Positions 43,101 through 50,588 of a stretch of 64,000 bases of DNA are shown here, piece by piece; position 1 is the stretch's first letter, and each line of letters begins with the position of its first letter. Source of the stretch: JANNPJ01 sp965200525 (GTDB lineage Bacteria; Actinomycetota; Actinomycetes; Actinomycetales; Kineosporiaceae). The notes beneath the pieces are model-generated. The model made no database searches and was not told the origin of the DNA. It saw only the letters and a program-made list of their open reading frames with translations. The position numbers were made by a program, and so were the translations under genes. The stretch spans positions 1,488,001 through 1,552,000 of the forward strand of contig OZ241368.1 of assembly GCA_965200525.1 (NCBI GenBank), written 5' to 3'.

Positions 43101-46100
43101 GGTTACGAACCGGAGACGTCGCACGCCCGATTCCTGTTCTCGGTGTCCTCGGCCCACTGGTTCGAGTCGCTGGAGGAGTGCCTGCTCCAGGCCCAGCGGG
43201 CCCGTGAGGGCCTGCTGCGCGGCGGCGATCCGCAGACCGCCGTCTTCACCTACCACACCACCACGCCGTCGTTGCTGGACTGCGCCCCGACCCTGGAGCA
43301 GTACGTGGGCCCGGTGGAGGCCGGGCTGGCCCTGGCCGCCCGGACCGGCAACGACCAGACCGTCGAGGCCGCCGTGCCCTACCGGCAACTGGTCCGGGCG
43401 CTGCGCGGCGAGACTCGCGGTCGGGGCGGCTTCAGTGACGAAACCTTCGACGAGGCCACTTATGTGGCGGGTCTGCCGGCCAACCCGATGGCCGCGGCGA
43501 ACTATCACATCACCCGGGCCCTGAGCGCGGCCCTGTTTGGCGATCACGGCGAGCTGGCCGTCCAGGCCCGGGCGGCGCTGCCCTGGCTGCCCTACATCCA
43601 GGGCAGCTACACGGTGTCCCGCGCTCACCTGCTCCAGGCCCTGGCCCTGGCCGAGGCGGCCCGGAACGCGACCGGCGAGCCGGAGCGCGCCGTCCTGATC
43701 GAGCAGTTCGACGTCCACCGGGCCTGGCTGGCCGGCCGGGCCGCCGACTCGGCCGGCAACTTCGGCCACCTGCTGGCCTTCGTGGACGCCGAGCGGGCCT
43801 GGGCCGTGGGCGACTTCCGTTCCACGATGGGTGGTTTCGACGCCGCGATGCAGGATGCGGTGAGGCCGGAGGTGGGCGGACGGCGGCCCTGGCACAAGGC
43901 CCTGATCACCGAACGGGCCGCCCTGTTCCACCTTGCCCACGGTCACCAGCACGCCGCCCACAGCCTGCTCGGTCAGGCCCGGGACAGCTACGCGGCCTGG
44001 GGGGCGAGCGCCAAGGTCGCCCGGATGCACGAGCTCTACCCGTTCCTGCGCACCGCCCGGCCCCTGACCGGCCCCGGGCCGGTGGCCGGGCCGGCCGGCC
44101 CGGGCGACGCCCTGCTGGACGTCTCCTCCGAGGCGGTCGACCTGATGGCCGTTCTGCGGGCCTCTCAGGCCTTGGGCAGCGAGACCGAGATCGACCGGCT
44201 CCGGGGCCGGGCGGTCGAGGTCCTGACCGCGATGACCGGGGCCACTGCGGTGCGGGTGCTGCTGCGCAACCAGAACGACGACGGCTGGATGCTGCCCGGC
44301 GCGGCCGGGACGGAGCCGACCGCGGTGGGCCCGGACTCGGCCGGCCTGGCCGGGCTGCTGCCGCTGTCGGCGTTCCGGTACGCCGAACGGACCCGCAAGC
44401 CCCTGGTGGTCTCCGACGCCACCCGGGACGACCGGTTCGCGGCCGACCCGTACTTCGCCGAGGTGCGGTGCTGCTCGCTGCTGGTGGTGCCGATCCTGTC
44501 GCAGGGCGCGCCCCGGGTGATGCTGGTGCTGGAGAACCAGCTGCACCACAGCGTGTTCTCCCCGGACCGGCTGGACGCGATCCTGCTGATCGCCGGCCAG
44601 CTGGCCGCGTCGTTCGACAACGCCCAGGCCCAGAGCCTGCGCGAGCGGGAGGCCGAGCGGCGGTTGCGGCTGCTGGAGACCCTCCGGCAGCGTGAGCGCC
44701 TGCTCGAGACCCTGCTGGCCATCCAGCGGGACATCTCCCACCGGGCGCCGCTGCAGACCGTGCTGGACGCCGTGACCAGCGGGGCCTCGGCCATGCTAGA
44801 CGGCGACTTCGTGGCCCTGGTCCTGATCGACCCGCTCGACGGCCGTCCCGGGATCCCCTCGGTCTGCGGGCGCCGATCCGGACCGGACGCCGACGAGCTG
44901 GTGCTGTCACTGGCTACCGAGGCGATCGCCCGGGACCAGCTGGTCACCGGCAGCGGGGCAGCCGACACCCTGGCCGGCGGCCTGATCGCGGCCCCGGTGC
45001 ACGCCAGCGGGGAGATCATCGGCAGCCTGGTGACCGTCGGCCTGGTCACCGACGGCGCCCGCACCGACCGGCAGTCCGAGCGGCTCGACCTGCTGGCCGC
45101 CTTCGCCGAGCAGGTCAGCCTGGCTCTGAACGACGCCAACACGTTGCAGGCGATCCGGGAGGCCTCGTACGACTCGCTCACCGGTCTGGCCAGCCGGCCG
45201 CTGTTCCTGGACCGGCTGAACCGGGCCCTGGCCGGCGGTGAGCCGGACCGGGGCCGGCTGACCGTGCTGTTCATCGACCTGGACCGGTTCAAGGCGGTCA
45301 ACGACAGCCTCGGCCACGGCGCCGGCGACGAGTTGCTGGCCGAGGTCGCGGGCCGGCTGCGCAACTGCATCCGGGACGCCGACACCGCGGCCCGGCTGGG
45401 CGGCGACGAGTTCGCCGTCCTGCTGGAGAACACCCTGGACACCGGCGCCGGTCTGCGGGCGGCGGCCCAGATCACGGCGGCCATGGAGCTGCCGTTCCGG
45501 ATCGCGGGCAAGGACATCTTCGTCACCGCCAGCATCGGGGTGGCTCACGGCGGGACCGGCGACCTGGCCGCGACCGAGTTGCTGGGCCAGGCCGACATCG
45601 CGATGTACCGGGCCAAGCAGGCCGGCTCGCGCCGCGCCGTGGTGTTCGAGCCGCAGATGCACGAGGAGGCCACCGAGCGGCTGGAACTGCAGGGCGATCT
45701 GCAGCGGGCGTTGGTCGCGTGCGAGTTCCGGCTGCAGTTCCAGCCGTTGCTGGCCCTGGACTCCGGCCGGCCGGTCGGGATGGAGGCCCTGCTGCGCTGG
45801 GAGCACCCCGAGCGCGGTCCGATCTCGCCGGCCGTCTTCGTCCCGCTGGCCGAGGAGACCGGCGCCATCGTCGAGCTCGGCCGCTGGGTGCTGACCGAGA
45901 GCTGCGCCCAGGTGGCCGCCTGGCGCCGGACGATGTGGCCCGACCTGGAGCTGAGCATCAACGTCTCGGTCCGCCAGCTGATCGACGACTCGCTGGCCGC
46001 CGACGTCGCCGCGACCCTGGCCCGGACCGGGCTGCCGGCCCGGGCCCTCACCCTCGAGCTGACCGAGTCCGTGCTGATGGACGACTCGGGCAGCATCCTG

Positions 46101-46511
46101 CAGCGGCTGGCCGAGCTGAAGCAGCTCGGCGTCCAGCTGGCCATCGACGACTTCGGCACCGGCTACTCGTCGCTGTCGTACCTGCGCCGGTTCCCGGTGG
46201 ACAAGCTGAAGATCGACAAGTCGTTCATCGACAGCATCGCCGTCCTCGACGAGGATCTGGCCATCGTGCGCACGGTGGTCGATCTGGCCCAGATCCTGCA
46301 GTTGCAGACCACGGCCGAGGGGATCGAGACCCAGGAGCAGGCCGACCTGCTGCGCAACCTCGGCTGCGAGATCGGCCAGGGCTACCTGTTCGCCCGCCCG
46401 CTCGAGGCCGCCGACGTGCCCGGCTACCTGGCCGGCCATCCCTCGGCGGGCCGGCCGGTCGCGGGCCGGTCGGTCGCCGGCGGGCCGGTCATTCCAGCAG
46501 CCCGGCGATGA
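40191..46511 (+). CDS. Giant kinase-ATPase-GAF-GGDEF-EAL signalling protein
   Basis: The 2106 residues read in order. A Ser/Thr-kinase-like domain (about 20-285) has HQDLNPASILI at 132, DFDLAG in place of DFG, LAYLAPEQTGR and DLYSLGVTLYEL. A STAND/AAA-type ATPase (about 300-560) has Walker A GGAGVGKTALID near 335 and Walker B VIVLDDLQWA near 460. A long helical TPR-like region runs to about 1290. Two GAF-like domains follow (about 1325-1480 and 1510-1650). A GGDEF domain has RLGGDEF near 1735 and an RxxD I-site (RDAD) five residues before it. A complete EAL domain has EALLRW near 1864, NVS, ELTES, DDFGTGYSS, EGIE and QGY. Known relatives usually end in a histidine kinase instead. The start is the ATG at 40191; a TTG at 40179 is possible. 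The glycine-rich loop of the kinase is not evident. Confidence 0.85.
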   Translation: MTEVGEPSAAAVGGSRSEGRRIVLQHTARLRITLVEVDGGRPEIHKESLGPNAVARAAHEAAMLLRLAGVPGVPNPLRPPAGALLAFPATTGDPLSELIGPAGPTSPAELADLLDLAVNLADLLARVHERGVVHQDLNPASILIRAADRTPMLIDFDLAGTVVDEQPGRAASTSISGTLAYLAPEQTGRTGQVPDQRTDLYSLGVTLYELATGGPPFGRGEDDPLALIHDHLARVPVPAAELNPLLPAGLSDVIGRLMEKEPARRYQSAAGLGHDLRRLRDEPADTDFRLGLRDFPLRLAAPPELIAREPQLAALIDAFEAACAGAAGGILVAGGAGVGKTALIDQLRPVVTAAGGWFVYGQFDERNHDQRSDAVTRALRGLGRMLLAEPDGVLAGYREQLLIALGDKAPMAAALIPEFELLLGVRPERPTGDPLQIQSRVFRAGLDILRVTASPARPVVIVLDDLQWATAFPLGLIDTVLTDDDLSGLLLVGAYRDGEIGEDHPLRSLSARWQGLGRAPARIELTDLVPADLATMVRKMLRLAPDEAARLAAAVGDRTGGNPYETVELLNALRAEGALTLTGNGWSWDAGRIRRHVGAGDVGTQLLRSRIDRLPEPTAAVLETMACLSGVVDLDLLAAATALPAAELRDRLGPASEDDLLTLTSTGSTEGTGGGQTVSFRHERARRAARTRLSPATLQSLQLRIARRLATGPGQNAEAAEQYLAALDAVTDPAERRQVAIVFQRAAATMAVTNPTARERFLRSAGLLIIGLGTAEDSRLLLELEIQRHATLYGLGQFAQMDELYQSITRRCPDPLAEVEAAGVQIAGLTNQNRPQEAVALGLRLLGRLGLAIPAADRLAGEVDRGLDQLYRWVDADDQAGDLARPEVLDPTVNAIASIINRMMPPSFFGDQNVLAWLVLESARLWAEHGPCRALVGPINHAAVVAIGARQDHRIGYRVAKRVLATSGERGYEPETSHARFLFSVSSAHWFESLEECLLQAQRAREGLLRGGDPQTAVFTYHTTTPSLLDCAPTLEQYVGPVEAGLALAARTGNDQTVEAAVPYRQLVRALRGETRGRGGFSDETFDEATYVAGLPANPMAAANYHITRALSAALFGDHGELAVQARAALPWLPYIQGSYTVSRAHLLQALALAEAARNATGEPERAVLIEQFDVHRAWLAGRAADSAGNFGHLLAFVDAERAWAVGDFRSTMGGFDAAMQDAVRPEVGGRRPWHKALITERAALFHLAHGHQHAAHSLLGQARDSYAAWGASAKVARMHELYPFLRTARPLTGPGPVAGPAGPGDALLDVSSEAVDLMAVLRASQALGSETEIDRLRGRAVEVLTAMTGATAVRVLLRNQNDDGWMLPGAAGTEPTAVGPDSAGLAGLLPLSAFRYAERTRKPLVVSDATRDDRFAADPYFAEVRCCSLLVVPILSQGAPRVMLVLENQLHHSVFSPDRLDAILLIAGQLAASFDNAQAQSLREREAERRLRLLETLRQRERLLETLLAIQRDISHRAPLQTVLDAVTSGASAMLDGDFVALVLIDPLDGRPGIPSVCGRRSGPDADELVLSLATEAIARDQLVTGSGAADTLAGGLIAAPVHASGEIIGSLVTVGLVTDGARTDRQSERLDLLAAFAEQVSLALNDANTLQAIREASYDSLTGLASRPLFLDRLNRALAGGEPDRGRLTVLFIDLDRFKAVNDSLGHGAGDELLAEVAGRLRNCIRDADTAARLGGDEFAVLLENTLDTGAGLRAAAQITAAMELPFRIAGKDIFVTASIGVAHGGTGDLAATELLGQADIAMYRAKQAGSRRAVVFEPQMHEEATERLELQGDLQRALVACEFRLQFQPLLALDSGRPVGMEALLRWEHPERGPISPAVFVPLAEETGAIVELGRWVLTESCAQVAAWRRTMWPDLELSINVSVRQLIDDSLAADVAATLARTGLPARALTLELTESVLMDDSGSILQRLAELKQLGVQLAIDDFGTGYSSLSYLRRFPVDKLKIDKSFIDSIAVLDEDLAIVRTVVDLAQILQLQTTAEGIETQEQADLLRNLGCEIGQGYLFARPLEAADVPGYLAGHPSAGRPVAGRSVAGGPVIPAARR

Positions 46512-46542
46512 CCTTCAGTTCAGAGATGATCTTCAGTTCAGA
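46507..46542. repeat. 18-bp tandem repeat spanning two convergent stop codons
   Basis: Two adjacent 18-bp units, 46507-46524 and 46525-46542, differ by one base. The TGA of the giant signalling gene (46509-46511) lies in the first unit and the stop of the convergent unknown gene (46538-46540) lies in the second. Confidence 0.8.
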
Positions 46543-47863
46543 AGGGCACGATGTCGCGGTGCAGCACCCGGTGCCGCAGCGCGGCCCGGAACAGGTCGGC
46601 GGCTCCGGAACGAGCCCGCAGCTGGCGGTCGAGCAGCGCGCCCGACTCCTCGACCAGCTCCAGCCAGCGCAGCTCCCGCAGCACGGCGAAGAACAGCGCG
46701 CTGGTGTCCGACTCGGACGGCGTGCGGCGGCCGGCCACCCGCCAGCCGGACTCGGTGATCACGGCCTGGACCAGCACCCGTACCTCTTCCTCGCCGACGA
46801 CGTCGCCGGGAGCCAGGACGGCGAGCACCACCTCCCAGGCCACGGCCAGGGCGGAGTGCTCCGGCCCTACCAGGCCGGCGGCCACCGCCTGCCAGAGGGT
46901 GCGGCCGTCGGCCAGTGCGGCCCGGCCGCTCGGGGTCAGGGTCAGCCGGGAGGCCCGTCGCCGGCACAGCCCGAGCCGCTGTGCGGTCTCCCGCAGCACC
47001 AGCACCGGGTAGGCGTCGACCTCGCGGTTGGCCGGGCCGATCAGCTCCTCGCGCCAGCCCAGCTCGTCCAGGGCCCGGGACACGGTCCGCGGGGGCAGGT
47101 AGCCGGCCGCGGTCAGGGCCAGGCCCTCGCCGATCTCGGTCAGCAGCCAGTCCAGCGGGCGTAGCAGGGCCCGGGCCGGCGCGGCCATGCCCGGGTCGAC
47201 CGGCTCGCGCAGCACGATCTCCAGCGGGGCCAGCAGGCCGCCGCGGGTGGTCGACCGGGGCCCCCGGACCCAGTGGTCGAGGCGCTCGTCCAGGATGCCG
47301 TCGTAGAGCGCGTCGCCGCCCAGCTCGGAGCGCGACGTCATCATCACGTTCAGGGTGATCTCGGCCTGCAGGTCGCGCCAGCCGCGCGAGCCCGGGATCA
47401 GGTCGCCGACCGCGACCGCCAGCTCGAGCCGGTCGGCGACCGCCTCGCGGGCCTGGGCCTCGGTCGGGCCGATGGTGGAGCCCCAGGTCAGTAGCTCGGT
47501 GTCGGGCGGTTCGATGCCGGAGCGCTGCATCGCCCGGCGGACCACGGTGCGGCCCCGGTCGGGGGCCTGGTCGCCGGTGAGCAGGATCTGCCGGGTGGTC
47601 TCGCTGCGGGCGATCGCGGAGTAACGCTGCAGGCCGAGGCCGTCGAGCAGGGCGGCCAGAGCCGAGGCGACCCGCCAGCGACCGCCGGCGTCGGACATCC
47701 AGGACCGGTTGAGCTCGTCCCAGCAGAACTGCTGCAGGCGCCACTGGGTGACCGACTCGGGGCCTTCCCCGGCGGTCAGCGATTCCCAGGCGGCGCGCGC
47801 GTCCTCGGCGACGTCAGGCTCGACGCGGCCGATGGCGGCGAGCGCCTGTTCCACGGAGTGCAC
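46538..47863 (-). CDS. Uncharacterised protein, C-terminus like pRiA4b ORF-3-associated region
   Basis: This 441-residue soluble protein has no signal or membrane segment. The C-terminal half contains GEGLALTAAGYLPPRTVSRAL, then ANREVDAYPVLVLRETAQRLGL and LTLTPSGRAALADGRTLW. This resembles the winged-helix-like region attached to plasmid pRiA4b ORF-3-type proteins in actinobacteria; the ORF-3 domain itself is not seen. The N-terminal half is helical and unrecognised. The GTG at 47861-47863 is chosen, with a weak GGCAGG about 9 nt upstream; a start further upstream cannot be excluded. It is divergent from menE and convergent with the giant kinase gene. Confidence 0.55.
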   Translation of the reverse strand: MHSVEQALAAIGRVEPDVAEDARAAWESLTAGEGPESVTQWRLQQFCWDELNRSWMSDAGGRWRVASALAALLDGLGLQRYSAIARSETTRQILLTGDQAPDRGRTVVRRAMQRSGIEPPDTELLTWGSTIGPTEAQAREAVADRLELAVAVGDLIPGSRGWRDLQAEITLNVMMTSRSELGGDALYDGILDERLDHWVRGPRSTTRGGLLAPLEIVLREPVDPGMAAPARALLRPLDWLLTEIGEGLALTAAGYLPPRTVSRALDELGWREELIGPANREVDAYPVLVLRETAQRLGLCRRRASRLTLTPSGRAALADGRTLWQAVAAGLVGPEHSALAVAWEVVLAVLAPGDVVGEEEVRVLVQAVITESGWRVAGRRTPSESDTSALFFAVLRELRWLELVEESGALLDRQLRARSGAADLFRAALRHRVLHRDIVPF

Positions 47864-47929
47864 GGCGTCAGCCTGCCACTTCCGGTACCCGGACCGAAAC
47901 CTGCCGCGCTGGGCCAAACCAGCAAGCTC

Positions 47930-47935
47930 TACCCT
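47930..47935 (+). promoter_or_regulatory. -10 element (TACCCT) of leaderless menE promoter
   Basis: TACCCT fits TANNNT and ends 6 nt before the menE GTG. No ribosome site lies between. The 78-bp divergent gap shows no clear -35 box. Confidence 0.5.
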
Positions 47936-47941
47936 GAGCCG

Positions 47942-49174
47942 GTGACCGGACGCCTGCTGACGCCCGTGCCGGCGGCCGGCGACGAGACGGTTCTGGAGTT
48001 GCTGCCGAGCCTGCGCGCGGCCCTGAACGGCAGCGGCCCCGCCCTGCGCCTGCTCGGCCCGGGCCGGCCGCCGGCCCCGATGGGAGCGATCCCGGTCGAA
48101 CTGGACGGAACGGACGACGACCCGCAGGACCCGACCGCGGTCGCCGTCACCACGTCCGGCTCCACCGGCGCGGCCAAGACCGTGCTGCTGCCGGCCTCGG
48201 CCCTGCTGGCCTCGGCCGCGGCCACCCATGACCGGCTCGGCGGGGCCGGCCGCTGGCTGCTGGCCCTGCCGGCCCAGCACGTGGCCGGCCTGCAGGTGCT
48301 GGTCCGCTCGCTGATCGCCGGCACCCGGCCGACCGTCCTCGACTCGACCGGCGGCTTCACGGTGGAGGGGTTCACGGAGGCGGTGGCCGCGATGGCCGGT
48401 GCCCGCCGCTACACCGCCCTGGTGCCGACCCAGGTCAGCCGACTGCTGAACACCCCGGGCCCGGCCGGCGAGCGCGCGGTCGAGGCGCTGCGCCGGTTCG
48501 ACGCGATCCTGATCGGCGGCGCGGCGGCCGGCCCGGCCCTGCTGGAGCGGGCCGCGGCCGTCGGCGTCCGCCTGGTCACCACCTACGGCATGAGCGAGAC
48601 CAGCGGTGGCTGCGTCTACGACGGGCGGCCTCTGGACGGCGTGAGCGTGCGGATCGACGCCGCCGACGGCCGGGTCCGGCTGGGCGGGCCGACGGTGGCC
48701 CGCGGCTACCTGGGCGGGGGCACCGACGCCGATCCCGACCCGGTGTTCCGCACCGAGGCCGACGGGGTGCGCTGGTTCCGGACCGACGACGCCGGCGCGT
48801 TCGATCCGGCATCCGGTGAACTGCGGATTGCCGGCCGACTCGACTCCATGATCATCTCTGGTGGGGTGAACGTGGCCCCGGCCCCGGTCGAGACCGCCCT
48901 GCTCCGCCTGCCCGGGGTGCTCGAGGCCGTCGTCGTCGGGCTGCCCGACCCGGACTGGGGCGAGCGGGTCGCGGCCGCCCTGGTAATGGCCCCGGGCGCG
49001 GCGGCGCCGAGCCTGGCCGCCGTCCGGGCCCTGATCAGCACCGAGATCTCCGCTCCGGCCGCACCCCGCCAGCTGACCGTGCTCGATGCCCTGCCCCTGC
49101 GCGGCCCGGGCAAACCGGATCGCACCGCGATCGAGAAGGCGCTGCTCGAACAGCCGCCGTTGGAAGGACTTTGA
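47942..49174 (+). CDS. menE: o-Succinylbenzoate-CoA ligase
   Basis: This 410-residue adenylate-forming enzyme activates o-succinylbenzoate. It is shorter than generic acyl-CoA synthetases, as actinobacterial MenE usually is. Seen are the AMP-binding loop VTTSGSTGAAKTVLL (about 77-91), TYGMSETSGGCVYDG (about 218-232), WFRTDDAG, and the C-terminal LRGPGKPDRTAIEKAL with the catalytic Lys. The GTG at 47942 follows the TACCCT element by 6 nt. Its stop overlaps the menA ATG as TGATG, giving a menE-menA operon. Confidence 0.92.
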   Translation: MTGRLLTPVPAAGDETVLELLPSLRAALNGSGPALRLLGPGRPPAPMGAIPVELDGTDDDPQDPTAVAVTTSGSTGAAKTVLLPASALLASAAATHDRLGGAGRWLLALPAQHVAGLQVLVRSLIAGTRPTVLDSTGGFTVEGFTEAVAAMAGARRYTALVPTQVSRLLNTPGPAGERAVEALRRFDAILIGGAAAGPALLERAAAVGVRLVTTYGMSETSGGCVYDGRPLDGVSVRIDAADGRVRLGGPTVARGYLGGGTDADPDPVFRTEADGVRWFRTDDAGAFDPASGELRIAGRLDSMIISGGVNVAPAPVETALLRLPGVLEAVVVGLPDPDWGERVAAALVMAPGAAAPSLAAVRALISTEISAPAAPRQLTVLDALPLRGPGKPDRTAIEKALLEQPPLEGL

Positions 49175-50127
49175 TGGCGACGAGGGCACAGTGGATCTCC
49201 GGAGCACGACTGCGGACCCTGCCGCTGGCGGTGGCGCCGGTCCTAATCGGCACCGGGGCCGCGATCAATGTAGAGAACGGCTTCGGCCGCGGCTGGGCCC
49301 GTGACGGCCTGTTCTACGGCGACCCACCCGGCTCCTGGGGCTGGGACGACGCGCTGCGCGCCCTGCTGGCCCTGATCGTGTCGCTGGCCCTGCAGGTGGC
49401 GGTCAACTACGCCAACGACTACTCCGACGGCATCCGCGGCACCGACGACGACCGGGTCGGCCCGTTCCGGCTGACCGGCTCCCGGGCGGCCACGCCCGGG
49501 CAGGTCAAGCAGGCTGCCTTCATCGCCTTCGGCGTCGCCGCCGTGGCCGGGCTGGCCCTGGTGATCGGTAGCGGTCACCTCTGGCTGCTGCTCGTCGGGG
49601 TGGCCTGCGTGCTGGCGGCCTGGTACTACACCGGGGGATCGCGGCCGTACGGCTATGCCGGGCTGGGCGAGATCGCCGTCTTTGTGTTCTTCGGACTGGT
49701 GGCCGTTCTGGGCACGACCTACACGCAGGCGGACGCGATCACCCCGCCCGGCCGCTTCTCCTGGGCCGCGATCGCCGGGGCGGTCGGGATCGGAGCCCTG
49801 GCCTGCGCCGTCCTGGTGGTCAACAACTTGCGCGACGTGCCTACGGACGCGGCCAGCGGCAAGATCACGCTGGCCGTCCGGGTCGGTGTGACCGGCACCC
49901 GCAAGCTCTACCTGGGCCTGCTGGTGGCGCCGTTCGCGACGGCCGTGCTGACCATGACGACCGAGCCCTGGGCCGGGCTGGCCCTGCTGGCCGTTCCGCT
50001 CGCGGTGCCGCCGGCCCGGATCGTGGCCGGCGAGGCCGAGGGCCTGGCCCTGTTGCCGGTGCTGCGGGACACCGGGCGACTGGCCCTGGTCTACGCCCTA
50101 CTACTGGCGGTCGGCCTGGCGCTCTGA
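49174..50127 (+). CDS. menA: 1,4-Dihydroxy-2-naphthoate polyprenyltransferase
   Basis: This 317-residue UbiA-type membrane prenyltransferase attaches the polyprenyl chain to DHNA. It has about nine hydrophobic segments. The first Asp motif is in NYANDYSDGIRGTDDDR (about 74-90) and the second is NNLRDVPTDAASGK (about 213-226). The ATG at 49174 overlaps the menE stop, with GGAAGGA just upstream. It probably uses the product of the synthase at 6151-7161. Its last 27 bp overlap the convergent DUF4229 gene and include one unit of a 15-bp tandem repeat. Confidence 0.93.
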   Translation: MATRAQWISGARLRTLPLAVAPVLIGTGAAINVENGFGRGWARDGLFYGDPPGSWGWDDALRALLALIVSLALQVAVNYANDYSDGIRGTDDDRVGPFRLTGSRAATPGQVKQAAFIAFGVAAVAGLALVIGSGHLWLLLVGVACVLAAWYYTGGSRPYGYAGLGEIAVFVFFGLVAVLGTTYTQADAITPPGRFSWAAIAGAVGIGALACAVLVVNNLRDVPTDAASGKITLAVRVGVTGTRKLYLGLLVAPFATAVLTMTTEPWAGLALLAVPLAVPPARIVAGEAEGLALLPVLRDTGRLALVYALLLAVGLAL

Positions 50128-50490
50128 GGCCTGGCGCTCTGACGCCGGGCGCTCGTCCGGCAGCACCACCGGCTCGGCCGGCGACGGGGTGGGCGCGGCC
50201 GCCGGCGTGGTGCGGCCCTCGGTCGCGGCCACGGCGGCGTCCTCCTCGTCGGCGTCGGACTGCCCAATTCCGGAGCGCCGGTCCAGCCGGGCCCGGGTCC
50301 GCGCGTCCAGGGCCAGAGCCAGCTCGTCGCGCTGCTTGCGCAGCAGCAGGTACGACAGGGCCAGCGAGATCACCGCGGCCAGGACCAGCATCAGGATGCT
50401 CTGCCGCACGCCCACGACCCAGAGCAGGATCAGGCTGGCGACGAAGAACGACAGCCGCAGAACGGAGTACTTGATCAGGGCCAGATGCAC
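50101..50490 (-). CDS. DUF4229 membrane protein
   Basis: This 129-residue protein has two hydrophobic helices (about 10-28 and 32-49) followed by LRKQRDELALALDARTRARLDRR, the recognised DUF4229 pattern. A low-complexity acidic/proline tail ends in repeated ASERQ. DUF4229 genes are common beside menA in actinobacteria, but the function is unknown. The GTG at 50488-50490 follows a TAGGCT -10 by 6 nt. It overlaps menA tail-to-tail by 27 bp. Confidence 0.75.
   Translation of the reverse strand: MHLALIKYSVLRLSFFVASLILLWVVGVRQSILMLVLAAVISLALSYLLLRKQRDELALALDARTRARLDRRSGIGQSDADEEDAAVAATEGRTTPAAAPTPSPAEPVVLPDERPASERQASERQADRQ
50113..50142. repeat. 15-bp perfect tandem repeat at the menA/DUF4229 junction
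   Basis: Two identical 15-bp units (50113-50127 and 50128-50142) are followed by a degraded third. The first unit ends with the menA stop codon. On the other strand the units encode the repeated ASERQ of the DUF4229 protein. Confidence 0.8.
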
Positions 50491-50496
50491 CCGGCC

Positions 50497-50502
50497 AGCC
50501 TA
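50497..50502 (-). promoter_or_regulatory. -10 element (TAGGCT) of leaderless DUF4229 promoter
   Basis: On the minus strand TAGGCT fits TANNNT and ends 6 nt before the GTG, with no ribosome site between. Confidence 0.45.
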
Positions 50503-50588
50503 ACGCCGTCCGCTCAAGTTCCGGCCGCCGGTTGCCGACAAGCCAGCATCACCATTCACCCGTCCGAGTGACGGCCAGGTAGGGGATC

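Noticed and set aside
40191..46511. Calling the giant protein a hybrid histidine kinase
   Set aside because: No H-box, N-box or G-box of a histidine kinase is present after the GAF domains; GGDEF and EAL motifs are complete instead.
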